From assembly GCA_902761655.1 (NCBI GenBank), contig CACWLD010000007.1, positions 59,050 to 123,049 on the forward strand: 64,000 nt of DNA, read 5' to 3'. The number at the start of each line of letters is the position of its first letter. Positions within the stretch are counted from its first letter, which is position 1. This document shows, piece by piece, positions 45,318 through 54,484 of this stretch. The notes under the pieces were generated by a model. It was not told the origin of the DNA. It did no database searches and was given only the letters and a program-made list of their open reading frames with translations. The translations under genes were made by a program, and so were the position numbers. The DNA is from an uncultured Bacteroidia bacterium. Its GTDB lineage: Bacteria > Bacteroidota > Bacteroidia > Bacteroidales > UBA932.

Positions 45318-45707
45318 TTAGATTAGTTTGAAGTCTATCAACCGGCGCTGCTTCTCCCGGTGTCCCGGGCAGACACTTTCCAGCAGCGCGTGGAATTGTG
45401 GTGAGTGGTTCAGGTATTTCAGGTGACACAGTTCGTGGAGCATCACATAGTCTTGAAGCTCCTGCGGAACGCGCATCAGGTTCAGGTTCAGGTTTATGTT
45501 TCCTTTGGAAGAGCAACTGCCCCAGTTGGAACTGTTATGCTTGATCCTCAGGGTGTTGTATTGGAAACCATACATTGCGGCGAGCTCTGCGAGACGCCCG
45601 GGGAGGTAAGCCTTGGCCTGGCGGCGCAGCTCCTCCACTTTAGCCGCGGTGGCGGCGTCAAGTGTCTTTTTGCGGCGCCTGGGCCGCCTGCGTATTATCC
45701 AAAGCAT
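45318..45707 (-). CDS. YgjP-like (DUF45) metallopeptidase-type protein
   Basis: A 129-residue protein with the zinc motif HELCHLKYLNHSPQFHALLE (H91, E92, H95 and later H101), preceded by NSSNWGSCSSKGNINLN, the signature of the YgjP/DUF45 group. It is shorter than most members because the N-terminal part is reduced to an Arg/Lys-rich stretch. The start at 45707 overlaps the end of truB by 13 nt; a longer frame from 45812 lies inside truB and is not favoured. Function of the family is not well defined. Confidence 0.85.
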   Translation of the reverse strand: MLWIIRRRPRRRKKTLDAATAAKVEELRRQAKAYLPGRLAELAAMYGFQYNTLRIKHNSSNWGSCSSKGNINLNLNLMRVPQELQDYVMLHELCHLKYLNHSPQFHALLESVCPGHREKQRRLIDFKLI

Positions 45708-46510
45708 TCCAACGCCTCCTCTATGCCCAGCGCCTCTTCCACCTTGAAGTTTCCACAGCGCGTGCGCCTGAGGTTGTTCAGGAAAGCCCCGCTTCCCAGG
45801 GCTTCCCCCCAATCCCGCGCCAATGCGCGTATATAGGTGCCCTTGCTGCAGTCCACAAGTATCTCCGCGTTCACAAGGCCTTCCTCCTGAGAGATATCGG
45901 TTACGTTTATCCTTGGATTTGGCTTATAGCATTCCATTTCCCTGACCGCTTCCCCAAAGGAAACCAGCTCCAGGGCGCTAATGTTTATCTTTTGGCGGCT
46001 TAGCAGCTCCGCTGCCGAATGGTCGAAATCCCCTCCGCTGCGTGCCGCCTGCCTGTACGCCCTGCGCGCCATTTCATACGCGCGCACGCCGTCTACGCTC
46101 TTGGCGCTGAACAGCGGCGCCACCTGCTCCTGCTCTCCCACGAAGCCGCGCAGCATCTCCTGCACCGCCTCACGCGTTATCCCTTCCACGGGGAAGCGCG
46201 TGTCAATGGCCTTCTCCCTGTCGTACGAAGGCGTAGTGGCGCCAAAGCTGACGCCGGCCAGATATTGCTTGGGGCTGCGCTGCAGCTCCTCCGCAAGTTT
46301 TGTGGCCTTGCCTATGCAAACCAGAAGAACCCCCGTTGCAAGGGGGTCCAGCGTGCCAGCGTGCCCAACTTTCAGGTTCTTCTTGCCAAAGTGCCTGCAG
46401 GCGGCGAACTTTATTTTTCTGATTACGTCTGCGGAGGTCCATCTATACGGTTTATCCACAGGGAGGATTATTCCCTGCGGATAAAGTTCGATATCACGCT
46501 CCAGCTTCAC
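45695..46510 (-). CDS. truB: tRNA pseudouridine-55 synthase, GTG start
   Basis: Isomerises U55 in the T loop of tRNAs. The 271-residue protein has the catalytic motif HAGTLDPLATGVLL with D55, and DKPYRWTSADVIRKIK before it. The start is taken as GTG at 46510, which shares one base with the rpiB stop (TAGTG). The only in-frame ATG upstream (46600) lies inside rpiB and gives 30 residues unlike the family. This arrangement implies translational coupling to rpiB. Confidence 0.93.
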   Translation of the reverse strand: MKLERDIELYPQGIILPVDKPYRWTSADVIRKIKFAACRHFGKKNLKVGHAGTLDPLATGVLLVCIGKATKLAEELQRSPKQYLAGVSFGATTPSYDREKAIDTRFPVEGITREAVQEMLRGFVGEQEQVAPLFSAKSVDGVRAYEMARRAYRQAARSGGDFDHSAAELLSRQKINISALELVSFGEAVREMECYKPNPRINVTDISQEEGLVNAEILVDCSKGTYIRALARDWGEALGSGAFLNNLRRTRCGNFKVEEALGIEEALECFG

Positions 46511-46944
46511 TATCTCTTTACAGGAATCTTGTCGATGCGCCTCTGGTGGCGGCCTCCTGCAAATTCGGTCTCCATCCAGGTCTTGACCATTATGCGGCAC
46601 ATTGTCAGGGTTGCGAAGCGGGCAGGCATAACCAGCACGTTTGCATCGTTATGCTCCTTCACCAGTTTGGCAACTTCCTTGTTCCAGGCCAGTCCGGCGC
46701 GGATGCCTTTATGGTGGTTAAGCGTCATTGCCATACCGTTTCCGGTACCGCATATTGCTATGCCCCTCTCAACGATGCCTTTCTCCACGGCCCTTGCAAG
46801 GGGGTGTGCAAAGTCTGCATAATCTACGCTGGCGGCGGAATCCGTCCCGTAGTCTATCACGTTGTGGCCGCGGCGGGCCAGGTATTTGATCAGCTCGGAC
46901 TTGTATTCATATCCGGCGTGATCGCTGCAAATTCCTATTGTCAT
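46510..46944 (-). CDS. rpiB: Ribose-5-phosphate isomerase B
   Basis: Interconverts ribose 5-phosphate and ribulose 5-phosphate in the pentose phosphate pathway. The 144-residue protein has IGICSDHAGYEYKSEL at the start and the active cysteine C65 in AICGTGNGMAMTLNHHKGIR, the RpiB/LacAB fold. It overlaps gltX by 4 nt and truB by 1 nt. Confidence 0.96.
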   Translation of the reverse strand: MTIGICSDHAGYEYKSELIKYLARRGHNVIDYGTDSAASVDYADFAHPLARAVEKGIVERGIAICGTGNGMAMTLNHHKGIRAGLAWNKEVAKLVKEHNDANVLVMPARFATLTMCRIMVKTWMETEFAGGRHQRRIDKIPVKR

Positions 46945-48503
46945 TGTCCCAGTGTATTTACAATATTGTCAATCCTGCGTCCGAATTCTTCCTTGCCTAT
47001 AAGGGTAACTATATCCGCTATGCCAAGTCCGCTCGAGGCCCCCACAAGCGCCAGGCGCAGGCAGTTCATCACCTTGCCCATAGGCCATTCATTTGAGCGG
47101 ATGAACTCTTCCAGGGCCGTCTCCAGGGCTTCTTTTTCCCAGGGTCCGCTGAATCCCTTGATGAAGCCGGCGGCCTGAAGGGCCAGGGTGTAGTTCTCCG
47201 GCTTCCAGAACTTGGCCGCGTCTTTCTCATTGTACTCCTGAGGAGCCACGAACAGGTAGGAGGCTATGTCCCAGAAATCGGCCACGAACGTTGCCCTTTC
47301 CTTTATAAGGGTAACTACCTTGAGCACGTAATCGTACGGCGCGTCAACGCCCTTTTCTTTCAATATGGGCATAAAGAGGTCCGTGAGTTCCTCCTCGCTC
47401 TTCTTGCGAAGATATTCCTTGTTGAACCATTTGGCCTTTTCCGGATTGAACTTGGCTCCGGCTTTCTGGACCTTTTCCATTGAGAAGGCCTGGACCAGTT
47501 CCTCCAGTGAGAACAGCTCGCGGTCGTCACCGGGGTTCCATCCCAGCATTGCAAGCATATTCACGAAGGCCTCAGGGAAATATCCGTCCTCGCGGTAGCC
47601 ACGGGACTTTTCTCCGGTCTCAGGGTTTGTCCACTCCAGCGGGAATACGGGGAATCCAAGCTTGTCCCCGTCCCTCTTGCTCAGTTTTCCGTTGCCCACG
47701 GGCTTCAGAAGCAGGGAAAGGTGCGCGAAGCGCGGCATTGTGTCTTCCCAGCCGAAGGCCTGGTAAAGCAGGTAATGCAGCGGCAGCGACGGAAGCCACT
47801 CCTCTCCGCGGATGACCTCGCTGATTTCCATCAGGTGGTCGTCGACTATGTTTGCAAGGTGGTATGTGGGCAGTTCGTCGGCCCTTTTCCAGAGTACCTT
47901 GTCATCCAGGGTATCGGTATTCACCTCAATGTGGCCGCGGATCATATCGTCCATCTTCACCACGGTGTTCTCCGGCATCTTGAAGCGGATTGTCCAGTCA
48001 GTGGTGTTCTCCAGCAGGTCCTTCACGTCCTCCGGCGGCAGGCTCAGGGAGTTGCGCATACCCGGGCGCGTGACGCGGTTATAGGTGAATGTCTTGCCGT
48101 GCATCTCCTCCTGCGCCCTTGCGGACTCCAGTTCCTCCGGGGTGTCGAATGCGTAGTAGGCGGCGCCTTTGGCAACCAGCTCTTCGGCATATCTGCGATA
48201 TATGCCTTTGCGCTGGGACTGCCTGTACGGCGCGTGCGGATTCCTCTCATCCGGGGTCTCCACTATCTTTCCGGCAGCGTCAACGCCCTCGTCGGGGTAG
48301 ATGCCGCACCAGCGGAGCGCCTCTATGATGTACTCCTCCGCACCAGGCACGAAGCGGTGGGAGTCAGTATCCTCTATACGGAGGATGAAGTCTCCTCCGT
48401 TCTGCTTGGCGTACAGATAGTTATATAATGCCGTGCGGACTCCGCCCATATGGAGCGGGCCGGTGGGGGACGGTGCAAACCTTACTCTTGTGCGTTTTTC
48501 CAT
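46941..48503 (-). CDS. gltX: Glutamyl-tRNA synthetase
   Basis: Class I synthetase that charges tRNA-Glu. The 520-residue protein has the HIGH-type motif FAPSPTGPLHMGGVRTALYN (residues 9-28), the tRNA-CP-insert region with HLANIVDDHLMEISEVIRGEEW, the KMSKS-type motif GKLSKRDGDKLG and a helical anticodon-binding C-terminal half. It starts 2 nt after the ftsZ stop, linking aminoacylation to the division cluster transcript. Confidence 0.97.
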   Translation of the reverse strand: MEKRTRVRFAPSPTGPLHMGGVRTALYNYLYAKQNGGDFILRIEDTDSHRFVPGAEEYIIEALRWCGIYPDEGVDAAGKIVETPDERNPHAPYRQSQRKGIYRRYAEELVAKGAAYYAFDTPEELESARAQEEMHGKTFTYNRVTRPGMRNSLSLPPEDVKDLLENTTDWTIRFKMPENTVVKMDDMIRGHIEVNTDTLDDKVLWKRADELPTYHLANIVDDHLMEISEVIRGEEWLPSLPLHYLLYQAFGWEDTMPRFAHLSLLLKPVGNGKLSKRDGDKLGFPVFPLEWTNPETGEKSRGYREDGYFPEAFVNMLAMLGWNPGDDRELFSLEELVQAFSMEKVQKAGAKFNPEKAKWFNKEYLRKKSEEELTDLFMPILKEKGVDAPYDYVLKVVTLIKERATFVADFWDIASYLFVAPQEYNEKDAAKFWKPENYTLALQAAGFIKGFSGPWEKEALETALEEFIRSNEWPMGKVMNCLRLALVGASSGLGIADIVTLIGKEEFGRRIDNIVNTLGQ

Positions 48504-48505
48504 AA

Positions 48506-49747
48506 TCAGTCTTTTTTAGCCGCCCTGCGTATTGCCGGCTCGTTCTCCAGGAAACTCTTGTCCTCCCAGGGATCCACGGCCAGGCAGGGTTTCTGGTCCG
48601 GCTGGAATGCGAAGGTACGACAATTTTCCGTCGAATTGAAACCAATCTTTGACCTTACGGGCAGCGGGCCAGGCTGTGCGTTGTTCCCAAGCTGGGAATC
48701 TTCCTTCAGATAAACGAAGTCCTTGTCCAGGAAAATGTAGTTCCCAAGGTCCTCAGCCGGGCCTATGATGTCCACGAACTGAAGGCCGGTGACTATGGCC
48801 GTAATTGTAACCTTGTCTCCAAAGGCGGGGTCGTCCTCATAGATGAGTCCCTGCTTGAAACTGTTGGTGTTGCCGGTGTATTTGCGGATCTCGTCGCTGA
48901 TCATCTGGTACTGGCTTCCAAGGATGCCCTGCTCGCTGCGCGGGGCAGTGACGTTGATAAGGATGTTCCGCGCCGATGTCAGGTCATATTCGTTGAGCAG
49001 CGGGGAATTGAAGGCTTCGCGTACGGCGTCCTCGATCCTGGTGGGACCGGTTCCGCTGCCGCTGCCCATAAGGGCGTAGCCGCTGTCCTTCATCATCACC
49101 TTTACGTCCCTGAAGTCCACATTGATGTATCCTGGCTTCTTGATTATCTCAATGATGCCCCTTACCGCAGTGGCAAGCACCTCGTCAGACTTGGGGAAGG
49201 CCTCGTGGAGCAGCAGGTCCCCGTAATGGGTTATGATGTTCTGGTTTTTTATAATGAGCAGGCTGTCCACGTTCTTCTCCATCTCGTGGATGCCGTCTAT
49301 GGCGCGGGTTATGGTCTCGTTGCCCTGGTTGTCGAACGGGATGGTCACTACACCCACGGTCAGGATGCCGCGGTCCTTTGCCATCTTGGCAATGATAGGA
49401 GCGGCTCCGGTGCCGGTACCTCCGCCCATTCCGGCGGTGATGAACAGCATCTGGGTGCCCGTGTCAAGAACCTTGCGGGCAATCTCGTCCTGGGACTCCA
49501 GGGCGGCGTTGCGGCCCTGGATGGGGTCCGTGCCGGCTCCCAGGCCGTCGTGGCCGAGCTGGATCTTCTCAGGCACGTCGCATCCGCGCAGGGCCTGCAT
49601 ATCGGTGTTGCAGACTATGAAGCTGCAACCCTCCACGCCCTGCTTGTACATATAGTTGACGGCATTGCATCCGCCTCCGCCTACTCCCAATACCTTGATG
49701 AGGTCGTTGGAAGGGGCCCAATCTACTGGAAATACATCTGCTGTCAT
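48506..49747 (-). CDS. ftsZ: Cell division protein FtsZ
   Basis: Tubulin-like GTPase that forms the division ring. The 413-residue protein has the tubulin signature GMGGGTGTGAAP (GGGTGTG at 108-114), the T7 loop region NVDFRDVKVMM, and a linker of about 60 residues ending LENEPAIRRAAKKD, a likely FtsA-binding tail. It is last of the classical dcw genes and directly follows ftsA by 4 nt. Confidence 0.98.
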   Translation of the reverse strand: MTADVFPVDWAPSNDLIKVLGVGGGGCNAVNYMYKQGVEGCSFIVCNTDMQALRGCDVPEKIQLGHDGLGAGTDPIQGRNAALESQDEIARKVLDTGTQMLFITAGMGGGTGTGAAPIIAKMAKDRGILTVGVVTIPFDNQGNETITRAIDGIHEMEKNVDSLLIIKNQNIITHYGDLLLHEAFPKSDEVLATAVRGIIEIIKKPGYINVDFRDVKVMMKDSGYALMGSGSGTGPTRIEDAVREAFNSPLLNEYDLTSARNILINVTAPRSEQGILGSQYQMISDEIRKYTGNTNSFKQGLIYEDDPAFGDKVTITAIVTGLQFVDIIGPAEDLGNYIFLDKDFVYLKEDSQLGNNAQPGPLPVRSKIGFNSTENCRTFAFQPDQKPCLAVDPWEDKSFLENEPAIRRAAKKD

Positions 49748-49751
49748 AATA

Positions 49752-51224
49752 TTATTCTTTGTTTATAGAGTCATCGGAACGCTCGTCCATTCCGTCAAAC
49801 AATGTTTCCTGGAATTCGCCAATCTTCTTGAGCCAGTTGGGCAGCCTGATCTCCTTTGGCTCCCTTTGCGGTTTAGGAGGCTTGACTTTGGTTATTTTCT
49901 CCCTCTTAGGCTTCTTGGGCTCTTCCTTCTTGACTTTTCCCTGGGAAGGAGCCTCGTTTGAGGGCTCTTCTGCAGGAGTCTCTTCCGGGAACAGCTCTTC
50001 CTTGTGAGGCGGGGCCATCTCCACTTCAATGGTCTCCGGAATATCAGCGCAGTTGATGTGCGCGTGCTTGCGTGCTTCCATTATGAGGCCCACGCAGGTG
50101 GTTGCGGCAGGGGAGTTCAGCCCATCGCATCCGGTGGTGAAGAAGCGCCTTGGCGCCCCTATCCTTACTGAATAGCCCGATATGTCCTTTAGCAGGTTGG
50201 CCGTGTTCACCAGTTCGCATCCGCCTCCGGTGAGCACCACGCCGCTGCGCAGGTTGTCCGCCAGGCCGCTCTTCTGGATATGCCACAGGATGGCTTCCAG
50301 GATCTCTTTCTGGCGGGCGGTGATGATCTCTGACAAATACTTGATGCTCAGGTTCCTTGGAGGGATGTCGTCTCCGCAGTCAACCTGCAGTATCTTGTCC
50401 GAGAGGCTCTGAAGCTTGTCCGGGAGGCACGCGCCAAACGCCAGTTTGATGTTCTCCGAAAGACTCTGGGAGAAGCCGCTCTCGTAGCGGATGTCGTCCG
50501 TGATGGACTTGCCTCCGAACGGGATGGCTCCGTAGTAGCGGAGCACACCCTTGTGGTAAACGGTGACGGAGGTGACACCCGCGCCCATATTGATCAAGGC
50601 TACACCGTTCTCCATCTCGTTCATCGTGAGCACCGCCTTTCCTTCCACCTCCGGGCCGAAGTATTTGTCCGAAATGGCTATCTGGGCCATATTGCAGGCC
50701 GCGTCTATGTAATCCGAAGTGCGCTTGCTTCCAATGAACAGCTTATAGTTGCCGCACAGCTTTGCGCTTATCATTCCCACTACGTCGTCCTCGCGGGCGT
50801 TGATGTACTCCTCCGTGGCAAAGGACTGCACCACGGCTCCGTAAATGAGCTGTGTGGCGCTGTTGTCCAGGGGATAGCTGTCCAACGACACGTTCTTGAG
50901 GCTGTCCAGTTCCTCGTCAGATATGCTGCTGGTTGGATCCGTCCTGGGCAGTTCGCCGGTGGCCAGTTCCTGCTTCACTCCGTACTTGGGATAGTTGGTC
51001 ACTATCTGGTGTATGCGGATCTTAAGCTCTGCCTCGGCCCTGTCCAGCAGTTCCCTTATCTTGCCGCCGCAGCGCTGCGGGTTGAACACGGCGCCGGTGC
51101 GCACACCCTCGGAAGGAGTGCTGTCAAAATAAATGATCTGGGTGTTGTCCCCCTGAACCAGGGCAACCCCCAGACTGATCCTGGATGACCCCAGGTCTAT
51201 AGCCGCGATATATCTCTCGTCCAT
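49752..51224 (-). CDS. ftsA: Cell division protein FtsA
   Basis: Actin-fold ATPase that links FtsZ to the membrane. The 490-residue protein opens with IAAIDLGSSRISLGVALV (phosphate 1) and has GAGVTSVTVYHKG (phosphate 2) and VVLTGGGCELVNTANLL. The C-terminal 100 residues form an extended Pro/Glu/Lys-rich region with RLPNWLKKIGEFQETLFDG near the end, which likely contains the amphipathic membrane-targeting helix. Confidence 0.96.
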   Translation of the reverse strand: MDERYIAAIDLGSSRISLGVALVQGDNTQIIYFDSTPSEGVRTGAVFNPQRCGGKIRELLDRAEAELKIRIHQIVTNYPKYGVKQELATGELPRTDPTSSISDEELDSLKNVSLDSYPLDNSATQLIYGAVVQSFATEEYINAREDDVVGMISAKLCGNYKLFIGSKRTSDYIDAACNMAQIAISDKYFGPEVEGKAVLTMNEMENGVALINMGAGVTSVTVYHKGVLRYYGAIPFGGKSITDDIRYESGFSQSLSENIKLAFGACLPDKLQSLSDKILQVDCGDDIPPRNLSIKYLSEIITARQKEILEAILWHIQKSGLADNLRSGVVLTGGGCELVNTANLLKDISGYSVRIGAPRRFFTTGCDGLNSPAATTCVGLIMEARKHAHINCADIPETIEVEMAPPHKEELFPEETPAEEPSNEAPSQGKVKKEEPKKPKREKITKVKPPKPQREPKEIRLPNWLKKIGEFQETLFDGMDERSDDSINKE

Positions 51225-51231
51225 ATTGTGT

Positions 51232-51999
51232 TTATTTGCAAATAATCTGTCCTTTATATTTTACGTTCACGCTGGTGTACTGCTTCTCGCCGGGCTTAAT
51301 GTACTGGTAGTACTTCTCTATGCGGGAGAATTTGGCCGCGGCATCGTCCGGGCTGCCAAAGATGAACTTCTCATTTCCCTCCCTGGGCACCAGGATTATG
51401 TCTGAATTCTGGTCCACGTGTATCTGTACAATGTTTTCCGCCCATATTGCGTTGCCCTGCATATAGTTCACCATTTCCTGCACGCCCCTTATCCAGGCGG
51501 CTTCTTTCTCGTTGCGCGCCTCGCCCTTGTAGCCCGGGCTGACCTTCACGGGGATGTACCCGTCAATGACAGGTACAAGGGATGTGTAGTTGTCCTGCAA
51601 GGGGAATATCGACCCACGGTCATCTATGTAGAAGCCTCCGTCCGGGCTCTGGAAACGCAGCACCGGCTCACGCTGCCAGATGCGCGTGTGCAGCTTGCCG
51701 TCGCCGGTGGAGTAGACCTCGCTGCGGAGCACGGCGCTCTGCTGGTTGAGCATATTCTCAATTCCGTTCAGGTCCAGGCTGTCCAGCCTCCGGCCTATGT
51801 AATTGCCGGCATAGCGGTCTATGTATCCCTTTATGTCTTCTTCCGTGACAAAGTTGAAACTGTCGCTGAACTCCACCACCACTCCGTCGCAGGTCCGCTG
51901 GAAGCGGGCCTTGCGGCTGAGCAGGCCAAGCAGCACGAAGGCTGCCGCCAGGACTGCGATTCCGGCAATCCGGAGTATGTTCAGCGTCGAACGTTTCAT
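51232..51999 (-). CDS. ftsQ: Cell division protein FtsQ
   Basis: Bitopic inner-membrane protein of the divisome. The 255-residue protein has one TM (about 8-26), then a POTRA-like domain (FNFVTEEDIKGYIDRYAGN) and a beta domain with YSTGDGKLHTRIWQREPVLRF. Sequence identity in this family is low, so the call leans on position between murC (4-nt overlap) and ftsA. Confidence 0.92.
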   Translation of the reverse strand: MKRSTLNILRIAGIAVLAAAFVLLGLLSRKARFQRTCDGVVVEFSDSFNFVTEEDIKGYIDRYAGNYIGRRLDSLDLNGIENMLNQQSAVLRSEVYSTGDGKLHTRIWQREPVLRFQSPDGGFYIDDRGSIFPLQDNYTSLVPVIDGYIPVKVSPGYKGEARNEKEAAWIRGVQEMVNYMQGNAIWAENIVQIHVDQNSDIILVPREGNEKFIFGSPDDAAAKFSRIEKYYQYIKPGEKQYTSVNVKYKGQIICK

Positions 52000-53345
52000 C
52001 TCTGTTCCAGCATTTCAGTTATTGGTTGTACAAGCCTGTCAATGTCTCCCGCGCCAAAGGTTGCAAGCACGTCAAGGTCCCTTGAGGCAAGGTAGTCCAA
52101 AAGGTCTTCCTTGTGCATCATTCTCTTGACGGGGCAGGTGACATCCTTGAAGATGATTTCGGATGTAACCCCCTCTATGGGTTCCTCCCTTGCGGGGTAG
52201 ATGTCCAGCAGGATCAGCTCGTCCAGCAGGCTCAGGGAAGTCGCGAATCCTATCGCAAGATCCCTTGTGCGTGTGTAGAGGTGCGGCTGGAACACTCCCG
52301 TGAGGGTTCTGTTAGGGAATATCTGCTTGAGGGAGGAAATGGCAGTTGCCAGTTCCGCCGGGTGGTGGGCGTAATCGTCAATGTAGGTGAGGCCCGGACG
52401 GTTGACGTGGACGTCCAGCCTGCGGCGCACGCCCTGGAAGCTTTCCGCGGCGCTGCGGATGTGCTCCGGCTTTGTGCCGTGAAGCAGGCACATCGCCGAC
52501 GCGGCAACGCAGTTCTCCACGTTCACCCATCCCAGCGTTCCAAGCCTTATATCCTTTATGACCCCGCCCGGATGGTTGAGGTCAAAGACAAAGTGCCCGT
52601 CCGGCTGGAGGCGGATGTCAGATGCGTAGAAATCCGCCTGGGTATTGTCCAGGCTGTATGTGTAAAGCTTGGCCGGGGTGTCTTCCTTTCCAAGAGGAAG
52701 GCCTATCTTCTTGATAACCGCCCCGCTGACCTGGGAAGCGAAATTGCGGAAGGCCTCCTGCACGTGCTCAAGGTCTCCGTAAATGTCCAGATGGTCCGCG
52801 TCCATTGCGGTGACGACGGCAATCTCAGGGTGCAGCTGGAGGAAGCTGCGGTCGAATTCGTCAGCCTCCGCTACAACCACGTCGTTGGCGCTCATCAGCA
52901 GGTTGGTGCCGTAGTTCTTGGAGATGCCTCCGAGGAATGCGGAGCAGCCCTCGCCGCTCTGGGTGAGGATGTGGGCTGCGAGCGTGCTGGTGGTGGTTTT
53001 TCCGTGGGTGCCGGAAACTGCAAGGCACACCTGGCCGTCAGTGATCTCTCCCAGCATACGGGAGCGCTTGACCACCTTGTATCCCTTCCGGCGTACCGTT
53101 ACAAGTTCCTGCAGGTCCTCAGGGATTGCCGGGGTGTAGACCACCAGCGTGTCCTGGATGTCCTCAGGGATCAGTTCAGGGGAGTCAGTGTAATGCACTC
53201 CTATCCCTTCCGCGCAGAGCTTGCGCGTCAGTTCCGTCTCCGTGCGGTCATAACCGCTCACGTTCAGTCCCTTGAACTTGTAGTAACGGGCTATGGCGCT
53301 CATTCCAATTCCGCCAATCCCAATGAAATATATGTTGCTGTACAT
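51996..53345 (-). CDS. murC: UDP-N-acetylmuramate--L-alanine ligase
   Basis: Adds the first amino acid of the peptidoglycan stem peptide in the cytoplasm. The 449-residue protein has the N-terminal Rossmann-like start YFIGIGGIGMSAIARYY, the ATP loop SGTHGKTTTSTLAAHIL, the central FDRSFLQLHPEIAVVTAMDA region and the C-terminal YIDDYAHHPAEL. Its ATG shares one base with the murG stop. Confidence 0.97.
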   Translation of the reverse strand: MYSNIYFIGIGGIGMSAIARYYKFKGLNVSGYDRTETELTRKLCAEGIGVHYTDSPELIPEDIQDTLVVYTPAIPEDLQELVTVRRKGYKVVKRSRMLGEITDGQVCLAVSGTHGKTTTSTLAAHILTQSGEGCSAFLGGISKNYGTNLLMSANDVVVAEADEFDRSFLQLHPEIAVVTAMDADHLDIYGDLEHVQEAFRNFASQVSGAVIKKIGLPLGKEDTPAKLYTYSLDNTQADFYASDIRLQPDGHFVFDLNHPGGVIKDIRLGTLGWVNVENCVAASAMCLLHGTKPEHIRSAAESFQGVRRRLDVHVNRPGLTYIDDYAHHPAELATAISSLKQIFPNRTLTGVFQPHLYTRTRDLAIGFATSLSLLDELILLDIYPAREEPIEGVTSEIIFKDVTCPVKRMMHKEDLLDYLASRDLDVLATFGAGDIDRLVQPITEMLEQR

Positions 53346-54475
53346 TATATCAGTTTGTATGCTTGGTCAACTATTACGGCGCTTGCGTCCATCTTTGCAA
53401 GCTTTGCTATGTTGGTCTCCATTTCCTGGATCTTCTCAGGATTGTCCAGCAGTTTAAGGGCGACGTCCATCAGTTTCTCTTCCGCTTCCGCGTCCTTCAC
53501 CAGTATTCCTGCGCCCTTGCGCACCAGGGCCATCGCATTGTGCGTCTGATGGTCTTCCGCCACGTTGGGGGAAGGCACCAGCACGGCGGCCTTGCGGGCG
53601 GCGCACAGCTCAGAAATTGAGCTTGCGCCGGAGCGTGAGATGACCACGTCCGCCATAGCGTATGCCAGGGCCATCTTGGAAATGAATTCGGAATAGTGTA
53701 TCTGCGGGAAGTCCTCCTTGCGGGATTCCATAAACGCGTCAATGGAAGCCTTGTAGTACTTGCCGCACTGCCAGAGCACCTCCACGTCCTCTCCTCCGGG
53801 GCATCCGTCGGATATCCATTTCTTCATAGAGTTGTTCAGGGTTCCGCTTCCAAGGCTTCCGCCAACAATAAGCAGGTGCTTCTTGTCAGGGTCCATCCCG
53901 TAGAACTCTATGCCTTCCGCCTTCATCTGGGGCGTGCAGGGCACTATGAGCTTGCGGATGGGGTTTCCCGTGAGGACAATCTTGTCAGCGGGGAAGAACT
54001 TCTCCATTCCCTCGTATGCGACGCATATCTTGTCCACCCTTCGGCCCAGCATCTTGTTTGTAAGGCCGGCAAATCCGTTCTGCTCCTGTATGAGGGTGGG
54101 GATCTTCATCTCGGTGGCCGCGAACAGCAGGGGAGCGCTGGCGTATCCGCCCACGCCTATGGCAATGTCAGGCTTGAACTCCTTGATGATGTGCCGGGCC
54201 TTGCGTATGCTCTTTGCAAAGCGAATGGGCAGCTTGAGGTTCTCCACTATGTTCTTGAGGCTCCTCTTGCGCTGGAGGCCGGCAACTTTAAGTCCCACTA
54301 TGCGGAATCCGGCTGCAGGCACCTTCTCCATTTCCATCCTTCCCTCCGCGCCCACGAACAGGATTTCGGACTCCGGGTTCACTTCCTTGAACCTGGATGC
54401 GATGGAGATGGCCGGGAAGATATGGCCTCCCGTGCCTCCGCCGCTGATGATAACTCTTACAGGTTTGTATTCCAT
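53345..54475 (-). CDS. murG: UDP-GlcNAc:lipid I N-acetylglucosaminyltransferase
   Basis: Membrane-associated GT28 enzyme that converts lipid I to lipid II. The 376-residue protein has the first G-loop VIISGGGTGGHIFPAISIA, GVGGYASAPLLFAA, and QEQNGFAGLTNKML. The donor-site region SRSGASSISELCAARKAAVL is near the C-terminus. Confidence 0.97.
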   Translation of the reverse strand: MEYKPVRVIISGGGTGGHIFPAISIASRFKEVNPESEILFVGAEGRMEMEKVPAAGFRIVGLKVAGLQRKRSLKNIVENLKLPIRFAKSIRKARHIIKEFKPDIAIGVGGYASAPLLFAATEMKIPTLIQEQNGFAGLTNKMLGRRVDKICVAYEGMEKFFPADKIVLTGNPIRKLIVPCTPQMKAEGIEFYGMDPDKKHLLIVGGSLGSGTLNNSMKKWISDGCPGGEDVEVLWQCGKYYKASIDAFMESRKEDFPQIHYSEFISKMALAYAMADVVISRSGASSISELCAARKAAVLVPSPNVAEDHQTHNAMALVRKGAGILVKDAEAEEKLMDVALKLLDNPEKIQEMETNIAKLAKMDASAVIVDQAYKLI

Positions 54476-54484
54476 AGTTCCTTA

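Noticed and set aside
45708-45812. ATG start for the YgjP-like gene at 45812
   Set aside because: Adds 35 Gly/Arg-rich residues read out of frame within truB.
46511-46600. ATG start for truB at 46600
   Set aside because: Would place 30 unrelated residues inside rpiB; the GTG at 46510 overlapping the rpiB stop fits better.
52113-53549. Plus-strand open frame of 478 codons opposite murC
   Set aside because: Antisense of murC and part of murG; His/Val/Gln-rich composition, no domain, no promoter.
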